64,000 nt of DNA, taken from NCBI GenBank assembly GCA_042691655.1, contig CP170506.1, forward strand, positions 1-64,000. Direction: 5' to 3'. Source of the DNA: UBA695 sp042691655. GTDB taxonomy: Bacteria; Verrucomicrobiota; Verrucomicrobiia; Chthoniobacterales; Chthoniobacteraceae. Positions within the stretch are counted from its first letter, which is position 1. Every line of letters begins with the position of its first letter. Shown here in pieces: positions 17,919-27,140 of the stretch. The position numbers and the translations under genes are program-made. The notes beneath the pieces are model-generated. The model was not told the origin of the DNA and ran no database searches. It saw only the letters and a list, made by a program, of their open reading frames with translations.

Positions 17919-18638
17919 GCCCCTGACCCAGCCCAAACTTCAGCCCACCCCTTTCAGCCGATCAGTGCCTCCTCGTCCTGCAAAGAAACCCGGACCGCCA
18001 TCCTTGATGCCGCTGAGGCGCTTTTTGGCGAAAACGGGGTCGATGGCACCTCCGTGCGCGACATCGCGCGGCTGGCGAAGGCCAACCTGGGGGCCATCAA
18101 CTACTACTTTGGCTCCAAGGACCGCCTGGCCATCGAAGTCTTCGTCCGGGCCCTGGAGCCCGCCAACCTGCGCCGCCTGGCCTGGCTCGACCGCCTTGAG
18201 ACAGAAGCCGACGGCAAGCCGCTCCCCATCGAGACCATCATGGAGGTCTTAATCCGGCCGATGATGGAGTGTGGGGCTGAGGAGATCCACAAGGCGGACG
18301 CCCTCCATCAGCTGATGTCCCGCTGCTTCCACGAGTCGAACCCCGAAGTCAAAGCCTTCGTTAAAGAGCGCTTCGCCAACGTCTGCCAGCGCTTCGATAC
18401 CGCGATCAATCGGGCCCTGCCCGAACTTTCCTCGGACGAACTTTTCTGGCGTACCCACTTCATTATCGGAGCCATGCACCACGCCATCGGGGCCTGGCTG
18501 CGGTTCGACTTCCTGCCGTTGCCGAGGCTGCCCAACAACGAAAAGCCCCGCCGCCTCAACACCGAGGAACTCATTGGGCAGCTCGTCGTCTGCGCCACGG
18601 CCGCCTTCCGCGCCCCTTCCACCAAAACTTCCAAATAA
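17916..18638 (+). CDS. TetR-family regulator with CecR-like C-terminal domain
   Basis: A 240-residue protein. After a 20-residue leader comes a TetR DNA-binding domain (TRTAILDAAEALFGENGVDG then TSVRDIARLAKANLGAINYYF, about 23-70). The C-terminal half (PANLRRLAWLDRLE, MEVLIRPMMECG) resembles the DUF1956 domain of CecR/YbiH regulators, which control efflux genes. The RND adaptor gene follows 47 bases later with no promoter or terminator I can see, so this regulator probably heads the pump operon and represses it. The start codon lies inside the 27-bp palindrome. Confidence 0.85.
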   Translation: MAPDPAQTSAHPFQPISASSSCKETRTAILDAAEALFGENGVDGTSVRDIARLAKANLGAINYYFGSKDRLAIEVFVRALEPANLRRLAWLDRLETEADGKPLPIETIMEVLIRPMMECGAEEIHKADALHQLMSRCFHESNPEVKAFVKERFANVCQRFDTAINRALPELSSDELFWRTHFIIGAMHHAIGAWLRFDFLPLPRLPNNEKPRRLNTEELIGQLVVCATAAFRAPSTKTSK

Positions 18639-18685
18639 TAAACCGTAAGCCGCTTCCCCCGCCGGCCCATCCTCAAGATTAGCTC

Positions 18686-19831
18686 ATGCAACTTAAAAAC
18701 CAGACTCCCACAACCTTCATGAAATGGGGCACGGCTCTCGTAGCGCTCTATTGCGGGATCTCCCTCACGGCCTGCAAACGCGAAAACCAGGCCCCGCCCG
18801 CGATGACCGTCGAAGTGGCCACCGTGACCGTCAAGCCCCAGAGCATCCTTCTGACGACCGAACTCCCCGGGCGCACCTCCCCCTTCCGCATCGCGGATAT
18901 CCGCCCGCAGATCAACGGCCTCGTTCAGAAACGCCTCTTTACCGAGGGCAGCGACGTGAAGGAAGGCCAGCAGCTCTACCAAATCGATCCGGCCCCCTAC
19001 CAGGCAGCCTACGACGCCGTCAAGGCCACCATCCCCGCGCTCCGCTCCAAAGTAGAGCGCTACACCAAGGCGATGGCTGAAAAAGCGATTAGCCAACAGG
19101 ACTACGACGACTCCGACTCCGCCTACAAACAAGCCCTGGCCTCCCTGGAAACGGCCCGCATCAACCTTGCCTACGCCAGCGTCGCCTCGCCCATCTCCGG
19201 ACGCATCGGCACCTCGTCCGTGACCGATGGCGCGATCGTTACATCCTACCAGACGACCCCGCTGGCCACCATCCAGCAGCTCGACCCCATGTACGTCGAC
19301 ATTCCCCAGGCTACCGCCGACATGCTGCGCTTACAGCGTCATATTAAAGAGGGCCTCCACCAGGATAACGACGTCAACAAAGTCCAGATCATCCTGGAAG
19401 ACGGCAGCAAATACCCGCTGGAGGGAACGCTGCAATTCCGCGACGTCACCGTCGACACGACCACCGCCTCGGTCATCCTGCGCGTCGTCGTGCCGAACCC
19501 CAACGGCGTGCTTCTGCCCGGCATGTTTGTCCGCACCGTGGTCAAAGAAGGCATCAACCCCAAGGCCATCCTGATCCCGCAGCAGACCGTCGCGCGCGAC
19601 ACCAAGGGCAACCCGTATGTCTTGATCGTCAACAGCTCGAACGTTGTTGAACAGCGCGCCGTCGTGCTCGACCGCGCCATGGGTAGCAACTGGATGGTCA
19701 CCTCGGGTCTGAACGAAGGCGACCAACTGATCGCCGAAGGCGGCTTGAAAACCCGCCCTGGAGCCACGGTCAAAGCCGTCCCCTTCGAGGACAAAAAGGC
19801 CGCGGCGCAGCCCGCTCCCAGCGCCAAGTAA
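18686..19831 (+). CDS. RND efflux periplasmic adaptor lipoprotein (AcrA/MexA family)
   Basis: A 381-residue membrane-fusion protein with a lipobox (ISLTAC, Cys30), so it is predicted to be lipid-anchored. Order: barrel-sandwich half (PQINGLVQKRLFTEGSDVKEGQQLYQIDPAPYQAAY), coiled-coil hairpin, second half (ARINLAYASVASPISGRIG), then the beta-barrel (LDPMYVDIPQATADMLRL). Compared with my memory of E. coli AcrA, the hairpin is 14 residues shorter, one heptad from each helix. It would join the RND pump to its outer-membrane factor. An internal ATG at 18719 gives a more typical signal peptide and is an alternative start; neither has a clear ribosome site. Confidence 0.93.
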   Translation: MQLKNQTPTTFMKWGTALVALYCGISLTACKRENQAPPAMTVEVATVTVKPQSILLTTELPGRTSPFRIADIRPQINGLVQKRLFTEGSDVKEGQQLYQIDPAPYQAAYDAVKATIPALRSKVERYTKAMAEKAISQQDYDDSDSAYKQALASLETARINLAYASVASPISGRIGTSSVTDGAIVTSYQTTPLATIQQLDPMYVDIPQATADMLRLQRHIKEGLHQDNDVNKVQIILEDGSKYPLEGTLQFRDVTVDTTTASVILRVVVPNPNGVLLPGMFVRTVVKEGINPKAILIPQQTVARDTKGNPYVLIVNSSNVVEQRAVVLDRAMGSNWMVTSGLNEGDQLIAEGGLKTRPGATVKAVPFEDKKAAAQPAPSAK

Positions 19832-19843
19832 GAAAGGTTCCTC

Positions 19844-22800
19844 ATGCTTTCCCAATTCTTTTTAAAGCGCCCGGTTTTTGCCTGGGTAATTGCCATCATC
19901 CTGATGGTGGGCGGCTGCCTATCCATCTACCTGCTGCCCATTTCGCAGTATCCGCCCATCGCGCCGCCGCAGATCGCCGTCACGGCCACCTACACCGGCG
20001 CCTCGGCCGAGACGGTTGAAAACAGTGTCACGCAGATCATCGAGCAGAAGATGACCGGCTTTGACAAACTCCTCTACATGTCGTGCACCAGCGACTCCTC
20101 GGGCCAATCCCGCCTGGAGCTCAACTTTGCCCCCGGCACCGACGTTGACCTGGCCCAGGCCGAAGTGCAGAACAAGCTGCAACTCGCCATGGCCAGCCTG
20201 CCCGAGACCGTCCAGAGCCAGGGTGTCTCCGTCAAAAAGAGCACGCGCAATTACCTGCTGGTGCTCGGTCTGGTCTCCTCCGACGGCAGCATGGACGGCA
20301 ACGACCTGCGCGACTACGCCGCCTCCAACCTGGAAAAAGTCCTCTCGCGCGTCAAGGGCGTCGGCGAAGTGGAAATCTTCGGCTCCCAGTATGCCATGCG
20401 CGTCTGGCTCAACCCGGACAAACTGACCGACTACAAGATGACCGTCCAGGACGTCATCACGGCGCTGCAATCCTACAACGTTGAAATTTCCGCCGGACAG
20501 TTCGGCGGCGCTCCCTCGGTCAAAGGCCAGCGGCTCAACGCCTCCATCATCGTCCAGAGCATGCTCAAGACCCCCGAGGAATTCGGAGCGATCCCGATCC
20601 GCACCAACGCGGACGGCTCCGTCGTGCGCGTTCGTGACGTAGGCCGCACCGAACTCGGCTCGGAAAGCTACAGCGTTGAGAACTTTGTCGACGGCAAGCC
20701 CGCCGCCGCGCTCGCCATCCGGCAAGCCGCCGGGGCCAACGCCCTGGATACCGCCAACGCCGTCCGCGCCAAGATGCAGGAGATGAGCGCCTATTTCCCC
20801 ACGGGGATGAAGGTCGTCTATCCTTACGACACCACGCCTTTCATCCGGGTGGCCATCAGCGAAGTCGTCAAGACCCTCTTTGAAGCCATCGTGCTGGTCT
20901 TCCTGGTCATGTACCTCTTCATGGGCAACATGCGCGCCACGTTGATCCCGACGATCGCCGTGCCTGTCGTGCTCCTGGGAACCTTTGCCGTATTAGGTGT
21001 GCTGGGGTATTCCATCAACATGCTCACCATGTTCGCCATGGTGCTGGCCATCGGACTTCTGGTGGACGACGCCATCGTCGTCGTGGAAAACGTGGAACGC
21101 ATCATGAGCGAGGAGGGGCTCTCCCCCATGGAGGCCACGCGCAAGTCCATGGGCGAAATCACCAGCGCCCTGGTCGGCATCGGCCTTGTGCTTTCCGCCG
21201 TATTCGGGCCCATGGCCTTCTTCCCCGGTTCCACGGGCATCATCTACCGGCAGTTCTCCGTCACCATTGTCGCCTCGATGCTGCTCTCGGTGGTCGTCGC
21301 CTTGGTGTTGACGCCGGTGCTCTGCGCCACGTTCCTTAAACCCGTGGAAAAAGGGCACGAAGCGGCCGAGGGGGGCGTCTGGTTTATGCGCCCGTTCTTC
21401 CGCTGGTTCGACGCCATGTTCGACAAAAGCCGCAATGGTTATATGAACTTGGTTGGCCGGGTTCTTACCCACAAGGGCCGCTACATCATGGTGTTCCTCC
21501 TGATCGTCGCGGGCATGTGCTACCTCTTCAATAAAATGCCCACGGCCTACCTGCCTGACGAAGACCAGGGCATGCTGATGGTGCAGGCCATGCTCCCGGC
21601 CAACGCCACCCTGGAGCAGACCAAGGAAATCATGACCCAGGTTAAGGATTACTTCCTGACCAAAGAAAAAGACGCCGTGGAATCGTGCATGACGATTGCG
21701 GGCGTCAGCTTCTCCGGCAACGGCCAGAACGCGGGCCTGGCTTTCATCAAATTGAAAGACTGGGATCTGCGCAAAACCGACAACCTGAAGGCCCCCGCCG
21801 TCGCGGGACGTGCCATGATGGCCTTCTCGCAGATCCGCAACGCCCGGGTGTTCGCCTTCGCTCCGCCCGCCGTGACGGAACTCGGTATGGCCGGGGGCTT
21901 CGACTTCGAGCTGATCGACCGCGCCGGCCTGGGCCACGAAGCGCTCATGAACGCCCGTAACCAGCTCTTTGGCATGGCGATGCAGGACCCGGGCCTCACC
22001 AAAATCCGCCCCAACGGCCTTGAGGATACGCCGGAATACCACGTTGATGTGGATTGGGATAAATCGGGAGCCTTGGGTGTCTCCATCGGCACCATTCACA
22101 ACACCGTTTCAGCCGCCTTCGGCAGCTATTACGTCAACGACTTCATCCAGGCCGGGCGCGTTAAGAAAGTCTACGTCCAGGCCGATACGGATTACCGCAT
22201 GCTGCCGTCCGATCTGGAGCGCTTCTACGTCCGCAATGAAAAGGGCAAGATGGTTCCGTACTCCTCCATCGGCTCGGGGCACTGGGCTAGCGGTTCGCCC
22301 AAGCTGGAACGCTTCAACGGGTTCCCGTCGGTGAACATCATCGGCGAGCCCGCGCCGGGCAAAAGCTCCGGCGACGCCATGCACACCATGGAGGAATTTG
22401 TAAAAAAACTTCCCAAGGGCATCGGCTTTGACTGGAACGGCCTTTCCTACCAGGAACGCCAAGCCGGTTCGCAAACCGGGCCGCTCTACGCCTTCTCCGT
22501 CCTGGTCATCTTCCTGTGCCTCGCGGCCCTGTATGAAAGCTGGCCCATCCCGATCTCGATCCTCATGGCGCTGCCGCTGGGCGCCATCGGCGGCATCATC
22601 GCCACTTCCTGGCGGGGCTACTCCAACGACGTTTACTTCCAGATCGGTTTGTTGACGACGCTGGGTCTGACCACCAAGAACGCCATCTTGATTGTCCAAT
22701 TCGCCAAAGCGCGCGTGGAAGAGGAGGGGATGGACCTGCTCCATGCCACCCTCGAAGGCGCCAAGCTGCGTTTCCGCCCGATCGTGATGACCTCGCTGGC

Positions 22801-23020
22801 CTTCGGCTTCGGCGTGCTGCCCATGGCCATTGCCAACGGCGCGGGCGCGGGCGCTCAGAAAGCCATCGGCACCGCAGTCATCGGCGGCGTGATCACCTCC
22901 ACCCTGCTGGTCACGATCTTCGCGCCGCTCTTTTATGTGTTGATCCAAAAAACGTTCGGGAAAAAGAACCGACTTTCCATGCGGAAAGAGCCCGAGTTAA
23001 GCCCGAAATCCAATTCCTAA
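19844..23020 (+). CDS. RND multidrug efflux pump, inner-membrane subunit (AcrB family)
   Basis: A 1,058-residue proton-driven transporter, the normal length for hydrophobe/amphiphile efflux (HAE1) pumps. The proton-relay residues are present: the Asp pair in LLVDDAIVVVENVER (Asp408 and Asp409) and the Lys in GLTTKNAILIVQFAK (Lys945). The N-terminus (FFLKRPVFAWVIAIILM) and the PTAYLPDEDQG motif after the middle helix are typical. A Shine-Dalgarno-like AGAAAGG precedes the ATG. The gene lies between its adaptor and its outer-membrane factor, so a complete tripartite pump is encoded. Substrates cannot be told from sequence. Confidence 0.96.
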   Translation: MLSQFFLKRPVFAWVIAIILMVGGCLSIYLLPISQYPPIAPPQIAVTATYTGASAETVENSVTQIIEQKMTGFDKLLYMSCTSDSSGQSRLELNFAPGTDVDLAQAEVQNKLQLAMASLPETVQSQGVSVKKSTRNYLLVLGLVSSDGSMDGNDLRDYAASNLEKVLSRVKGVGEVEIFGSQYAMRVWLNPDKLTDYKMTVQDVITALQSYNVEISAGQFGGAPSVKGQRLNASIIVQSMLKTPEEFGAIPIRTNADGSVVRVRDVGRTELGSESYSVENFVDGKPAAALAIRQAAGANALDTANAVRAKMQEMSAYFPTGMKVVYPYDTTPFIRVAISEVVKTLFEAIVLVFLVMYLFMGNMRATLIPTIAVPVVLLGTFAVLGVLGYSINMLTMFAMVLAIGLLVDDAIVVVENVERIMSEEGLSPMEATRKSMGEITSALVGIGLVLSAVFGPMAFFPGSTGIIYRQFSVTIVASMLLSVVVALVLTPVLCATFLKPVEKGHEAAEGGVWFMRPFFRWFDAMFDKSRNGYMNLVGRVLTHKGRYIMVFLLIVAGMCYLFNKMPTAYLPDEDQGMLMVQAMLPANATLEQTKEIMTQVKDYFLTKEKDAVESCMTIAGVSFSGNGQNAGLAFIKLKDWDLRKTDNLKAPAVAGRAMMAFSQIRNARVFAFAPPAVTELGMAGGFDFELIDRAGLGHEALMNARNQLFGMAMQDPGLTKIRPNGLEDTPEYHVDVDWDKSGALGVSIGTIHNTVSAAFGSYYVNDFIQAGRVKKVYVQADTDYRMLPSDLERFYVRNEKGKMVPYSSIGSGHWASGSPKLERFNGFPSVNIIGEPAPGKSSGDAMHTMEEFVKKLPKGIGFDWNGLSYQERQAGSQTGPLYAFSVLVIFLCLAALYESWPIPISILMALPLGAIGGIIATSWRGYSNDVYFQIGLLTTLGLTTKNAILIVQFAKARVEEEGMDLLHATLEGAKLRFRPIVMTSLAFGFGVLPMAIANGAGAGAQKAIGTAVIGGVITSTLLVTIFAPLFYVLIQKTFGKKNRLSMRKEPELSPKSNS

Positions 23021-23021
23021 C

Positions 23022-24425
23022 ATGAACAGAACTCTCCCTTTCCTGGCGGCGACCATCGTCGCCACCGCCGCCGGCTGCACGATGATCCCCGGCTACCATC
23101 GCCCCAAGGCCCCCGTGCCCGAAGCCTGGCCCAGCGGCCCCGCGTACTCCAAAACCTCGGGCGCCACCACCGACGTCTCCAAGCTCAAGTGGCAGGATTT
23201 CTTCACCGACAAGAACCTTAAAGAAATCATCGGCACGGCGCTCGCGAACAACCGCGACCTGCGCATTGCCGCCCTCAACGTCAGGGAATCGCGCGCCAAC
23301 TACCAGCTCCAGCGTGCCGAGCTGCTCCCGGTCATCAACGCCACGGCGGGCGTGGGCCGTTACGGGTACTCGTCGCAGAACTCCTCCACCGGGAGCCGCT
23401 ATACCTACAGCGCCTACAACAGCGGCCTGAACCTGGCCTCGTGGGAGCTCGACTTCTTTGGCCGCCTGCGCAGCCTCAAAGGCAAGGCGCTGGAAACCTA
23501 CCTCGCCAGCGAGGAAGGCCGCCGCAGCACCCAGGTGACGCTCATTGCCTCCATCGCCAACGCCTACCTGACGCTGGCGGCGGATCGCGAGAACCTCAAG
23601 CTCTCGCAGACCACCGCCGAGGCCCAGCAGCGCACCTACGAACTGGTCAAGAAGCGTTACGACCTCGGCCTCGCGCAGGAGCTGGACCTCTACCAGGCCC
23701 AGACGCCCGTCGACACCGCCCGGCGCGAAGTCGTCGCCTACACCCAGCAAGTGGCGCAGGATGAGAACTCCCTGGCCCTGCTCGTGGGCGGGCCCGTTCC
23801 CGCCCGGCTGCTCCCGTCCAACCTGGACGGCGTCAGCCAGCCCAAGGAAATCGCCTCCGGCATTCACTCCGAAGTCCTCCTGACCCGGCCCGACGTCCTG
23901 CAAGCCGAGCACCAGCTCAAAGCCGCCAACGCCAACATCGGCGCGGCCCGAGCGGCTTTCTTCCCCAGCATCGACTTGACCGGCTCGCTGGGCCTCGCCA
24001 GCGGCAACCTCTCCAAGCTCTTCAAGGCTGGGGCGGACACCTGGAGCTTTGGTCCGCAAGCCAGCATACCGATCTTCGACGCCCGCACCCTGCCCTCCTT
24101 GCGGATCACCCAAGTGGACCGCGAGATCACCGTCGCGCAGTACGAAAAAGCCATCCAGAGCGCATTCAAGGAAGTGGCCGACGCGCTCGCCGTGCGCGGC
24201 ACCGTGGGCCAGGAACTCAAGGAACAGCAATCGCTCGTCAACGCGCTTTCCGCCGCCTACCGCCTCTCCAACTCCCGCTACGAGCAGGGCATCGACGACT
24301 TCCTCAACGTCCTGGACGCCCAGCGCTCCCTTTTCTCCGGGCAGCAAGTACTCGTCACCCTCCGGCTCTCCAAGCTGACCAACCAGGTCAAGCTTTACTC
24401 CGTGCTGGGCGGCGGCGGCGACTAG
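23022..24425 (+). CDS. Outer-membrane efflux factor of the RND pump (NodT/OprM family)
   Basis: A 467-residue lipoprotein with a lipobox (ATAAGC) and the family opening PGYHRPKAPVPEAW. Two internal repeats of the OEP domain (about 60-250 and 270-460) form the alpha-barrel. Typical motifs include DFFGRLRSLKGKALE and FLNVLDAQRSLFSGQ. Only one base separates it from the RND gene stop. It supplies the exit duct of the tripartite pump. Confidence 0.94.
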   Translation: MNRTLPFLAATIVATAAGCTMIPGYHRPKAPVPEAWPSGPAYSKTSGATTDVSKLKWQDFFTDKNLKEIIGTALANNRDLRIAALNVRESRANYQLQRAELLPVINATAGVGRYGYSSQNSSTGSRYTYSAYNSGLNLASWELDFFGRLRSLKGKALETYLASEEGRRSTQVTLIASIANAYLTLAADRENLKLSQTTAEAQQRTYELVKKRYDLGLAQELDLYQAQTPVDTARREVVAYTQQVAQDENSLALLVGGPVPARLLPSNLDGVSQPKEIASGIHSEVLLTRPDVLQAEHQLKAANANIGAARAAFFPSIDLTGSLGLASGNLSKLFKAGADTWSFGPQASIPIFDARTLPSLRITQVDREITVAQYEKAIQSAFKEVADALAVRGTVGQELKEQQSLVNALSAAYRLSNSRYEQGIDDFLNVLDAQRSLFSGQQVLVTLRLSKLTNQVKLYSVLGGGGD

Positions 24426-24460
24426 GGGGCATTGATCATCGGGCAGTTGCCCGGAATCCG

Positions 24461-24490
24461 TTGGTATTAGGAGTTCTTTTTTGCTAACAT
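24461..24490 (+). promoter_or_regulatory. Possible promoter of the EmrAB-OMF unit
   Basis: TTGGTA (24461-24466) and TAACAT (24485-24490) are 18 bases apart in the 83-bp gap before the EmrA-like gene. A small inverted repeat (CGGGCAGTTGCCCG, near 24440) precedes it. The match to consensus is moderate. Confidence 0.35.
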
Positions 24491-24508
24491 TTTCCGCCCA
24501 GGAAAACC

Positions 24509-25570
24509 ATGCAATCTCCCACGAGTCCCGAACCGGCGGCTTCCGAGCCGCGCCCTGCCAAACCCTTCAAGCGCCTGCTGGCCCTCGGCTTGCTGATCAT
24601 CGCCGTAGCCGCGGGCGCGCTGTATTACAAAGTAGCGGTTGCCCCCTACGAATCCACCGACAACGCCTTCATCGAGGGCCATGTCACGCCCGTCGCGCCG
24701 CAGATTCCCGGTCGCGTTATCCGCCTGCTGGTGGAGGACAACCAGGAAGTCAAGCGAGGCGAGACGCTGCTGGAGATCGACCCGAGCGATTACCAAGTCA
24801 AGGTCACGCAGGCCCAGGCCGGGCTCGCCGCCGCCAAGAGCCGCCTGGAGCAGGCCAAGGCCCAGCTTTCCGTCGACGAGGCCATGCAGGAACAAGCCCG
24901 CGCGGGGCTGACCGCCGTGGAAGCCGAGTCCAGCCGCGCGCAGGCCGAGCTGAAGCGTTACCAGTCCGTCGAAAGCCGCGCCGTCTCCCGCAGCCAGGTC
25001 GACGTTGCCGAGACCCAGGCGCGTTCCGCCGCCGCGCAAGTCGAGGTCGCCCGGGCCAAAGTCCTCGGAGCCGAGGCTCAGCTGGGCCTGGGCCGGGCGG
25101 GGCTCCAGAGCGCCGCCGCCGACATCGCCCAAGCCGAGGCCGCGCTGCGCCAGGCAGAGCTGAACCTTTCCTATACCAAGCTCGTCGCCCCCGACGATGG
25201 GCGGGTTACGCGGCGTTCCGTGGAGCAGGGGGCCTACGTCCAGCCGGGCCAAGCGCTCCTGGCCATCGTGCCGCACCGCCTCTGGGTCGTGGCCAACTTT
25301 AAGGAAACCCAGCTCGAACACATGCGCCCCGGCCAGCCCGTCTCGATCCGCATCGACGCCTACCCGGGTCGGAAATTCAGCGGCAAAGTCGAGAGCATCC
25401 AGACCGGAGCCGGAGCCCGCTTCAGCCTCTTCCCACCCGAGAACGCCACGGGCAATTTCATCAAAGTCGTCCAGCGGGTCCCGGTGAAAATCGTCTTTGA
25501 CACCGCGCCCGATCCCGCCCTGGCGCTCGGCCCCGGCATGTCGGTGGAGCCTGCCGTCCGGGTGAAATGA
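24509..25570 (+). CDS. HlyD/EmrA-type membrane-fusion protein
   Basis: A 353-residue inner-membrane adaptor with one N-terminal helix (LLALGLLIIAVAAGALYYK, about 27-45). The biotinyl-lipoyl halves flank a long coiled coil (about 95-205, rich in Ala, Glu and Gln). Motifs include YESTDNAFIEGHVTPVAPQIPGRV and LSYTKLVAPDDGRVTRRSVE. AGGA lies eight bases before the ATG. The stop overlaps the next gene as ATGA, which couples it to the DHA2 transporter. Together with the NodT-type protein at 27141 it forms an EmrAB-TolC-like pump. Confidence 0.93.
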   Translation: MQSPTSPEPAASEPRPAKPFKRLLALGLLIIAVAAGALYYKVAVAPYESTDNAFIEGHVTPVAPQIPGRVIRLLVEDNQEVKRGETLLEIDPSDYQVKVTQAQAGLAAAKSRLEQAKAQLSVDEAMQEQARAGLTAVEAESSRAQAELKRYQSVESRAVSRSQVDVAETQARSAAAQVEVARAKVLGAEAQLGLGRAGLQSAAADIAQAEAALRQAELNLSYTKLVAPDDGRVTRRSVEQGAYVQPGQALLAIVPHRLWVVANFKETQLEHMRPGQPVSIRIDAYPGRKFSGKVESIQTGAGARFSLFPPENATGNFIKVVQRVPVKIVFDTAPDPALALGPGMSVEPAVRVK

Positions 25571-27129
25571 GCGCCGCCCTCGCCCAGCCCCACAAAGCGA
25601 TCAACCCGTGGTGGGTCGCTGCGGCGGTCATCGTGCCGACCTTCATGGAAGTGCTCGACACGACCATCATGGCCGTCTCGCTGCCGAACATCGCGGGCAA
25701 CCTCTCCGCGTCCACCAGCGAGGCCACCTGGGTGCAGACGAGCTACCTTATTTCCAACGCCGTCGTGCTCCCCGCCTGCGCCTGGTTCTCTTCCTTCTTT
25801 GGGCGCAAGCGCTTTTTGCTCGCCTGCATTATGCTTTTTACCGTGGCGAGCGTCGTCTGCGGCATGGCTCCTACGCTCGCCGTCCTCCTGCTGGCCCGCG
25901 TCGTGCAAGGGGCGGGCGGCGGTGCCTTGCAGCCGATCTCCCAGGCCGTGCTGCTGGAGAGCTTCCCGCCCGCGAAGCATGGCGTGGCCATGGCTGCCTA
26001 CGGCCTGGGCGTCATCATCGCCCCCGTCATCGGCCCCGTGCTGGGCGGCTGGGTCACCGACCACTATTCCTGGCGCTGGCTTTTTTACATGAACCTGCCC
26101 ATCGGCGCGCTGGCGTGGTGGATGGTCCGGCGCTTCGTCTTTGACCCCGACTACATCCGCGATGCCCGCCCGGGCCGCATCGACGCCTCCGGGTTCTTCT
26201 TCTTGATCGTCTGGCTCGGCACCCTGCAAGTCATCCTCGACAAAGGCCAGGACGCCGATTGGTTCAATGCCGGGTGGATTCGCTGGTTCGCGCTGATCTC
26301 CAGCCTCTCGTGCGTGGCCTTCATCTTCCGCGAGCTGACCTGCGCCGCTCCGTTGGCCGACCTGCGCGTTTTTAAGAATCGCAACTTCGCCGTCGGCACC
26401 GTCCTGATCAGCATCGCCGCCGTCCTCATGTACGGCCCGCTCACGCTCCTGCCCCTCTTTTTGCAAAGCCTTATGGGCTACAGCTCCTTCCAATGCGGCA
26501 TCGCGCAGATCCCGCGCGGCTTGGGCCTGCTGGCCTTCATGCCGCTGGTGGGCATCATGATCAACGGCTTCGACAACCGCAAAATGATCGCTGGCGGCTT
26601 CTTCGTGCTGGGCATCTCCACCCTCGGCCTCTCATGGTTCAACCTCGACCTTACTCAGCACGACCTTTTCCTGCCGAACTTCATGCAAGGCGCAGGGCTG
26701 GCCTTCTGCATGGTCCCGCTGATGACCGTCTCCCTCGGTATGCTTAAAAAAGAGCAGATGGGCAACGCCACCGGCATCTTCGCCCTGGCGCGCAACCTCT
26801 TTGGCTCGATCGGCATCGCGCTAGTTACCTCCATGGTTACGCGCGGCGCGCAGATTCACCAGGCCGCCATGGTCGAGCACGTCACGCCGTACAACCCCCT
26901 TTATCAGAGCGCCGTCCAGACTGCCCAGGGGCTGCTCGGCCCGCAGGTCGGCGCGGTAAAGGCCCAGGCCATGGCTGACGGCCTCATTTACCAAACCATG
27001 CTCCAGCAATCGGCCATGATGGCCTACCTCGACGACTTCCGGCTGCTCGCCTTCCTCTCCATCCTGGCCGTCCCGATGGCCTTCCTCCTTAAACGAGTGA
27101 CTGCCAAAGGCACCGTGGCCGTTCACTAG
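25567..27129 (+). CDS. DHA2-family MFS drug transporter (EmrB type)
   Basis: A 520-residue major-facilitator protein with about 14 predicted membrane helices. Family motifs are present: VPTFMEVLDTTIMAVSLPNI in helix 1, GRKRFLLACIMLFT after helix 2, and the helix-5 pattern GLGVIIAPVIGPVLGGWVTD. It exports amphipathic compounds by proton antiport through the EmrA-type adaptor. The start overlaps the adaptor stop (ATGA). Confidence 0.94.
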   Translation: MSAALAQPHKAINPWWVAAAVIVPTFMEVLDTTIMAVSLPNIAGNLSASTSEATWVQTSYLISNAVVLPACAWFSSFFGRKRFLLACIMLFTVASVVCGMAPTLAVLLLARVVQGAGGGALQPISQAVLLESFPPAKHGVAMAAYGLGVIIAPVIGPVLGGWVTDHYSWRWLFYMNLPIGALAWWMVRRFVFDPDYIRDARPGRIDASGFFFLIVWLGTLQVILDKGQDADWFNAGWIRWFALISSLSCVAFIFRELTCAAPLADLRVFKNRNFAVGTVLISIAAVLMYGPLTLLPLFLQSLMGYSSFQCGIAQIPRGLGLLAFMPLVGIMINGFDNRKMIAGGFFVLGISTLGLSWFNLDLTQHDLFLPNFMQGAGLAFCMVPLMTVSLGMLKKEQMGNATGIFALARNLFGSIGIALVTSMVTRGAQIHQAAMVEHVTPYNPLYQSAVQTAQGLLGPQVGAVKAQAMADGLIYQTMLQQSAMMAYLDDFRLLAFLSILAVPMAFLLKRVTAKGTVAVH

Positions 27130-27140
27130 CCCCTTTTCCC

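Noticed and set aside
18308..19132. A 274-codon open frame on the - strand across the TetR and adaptor genes
   Set aside because: Antisense to two conserved genes, with low-complexity composition and no motif.
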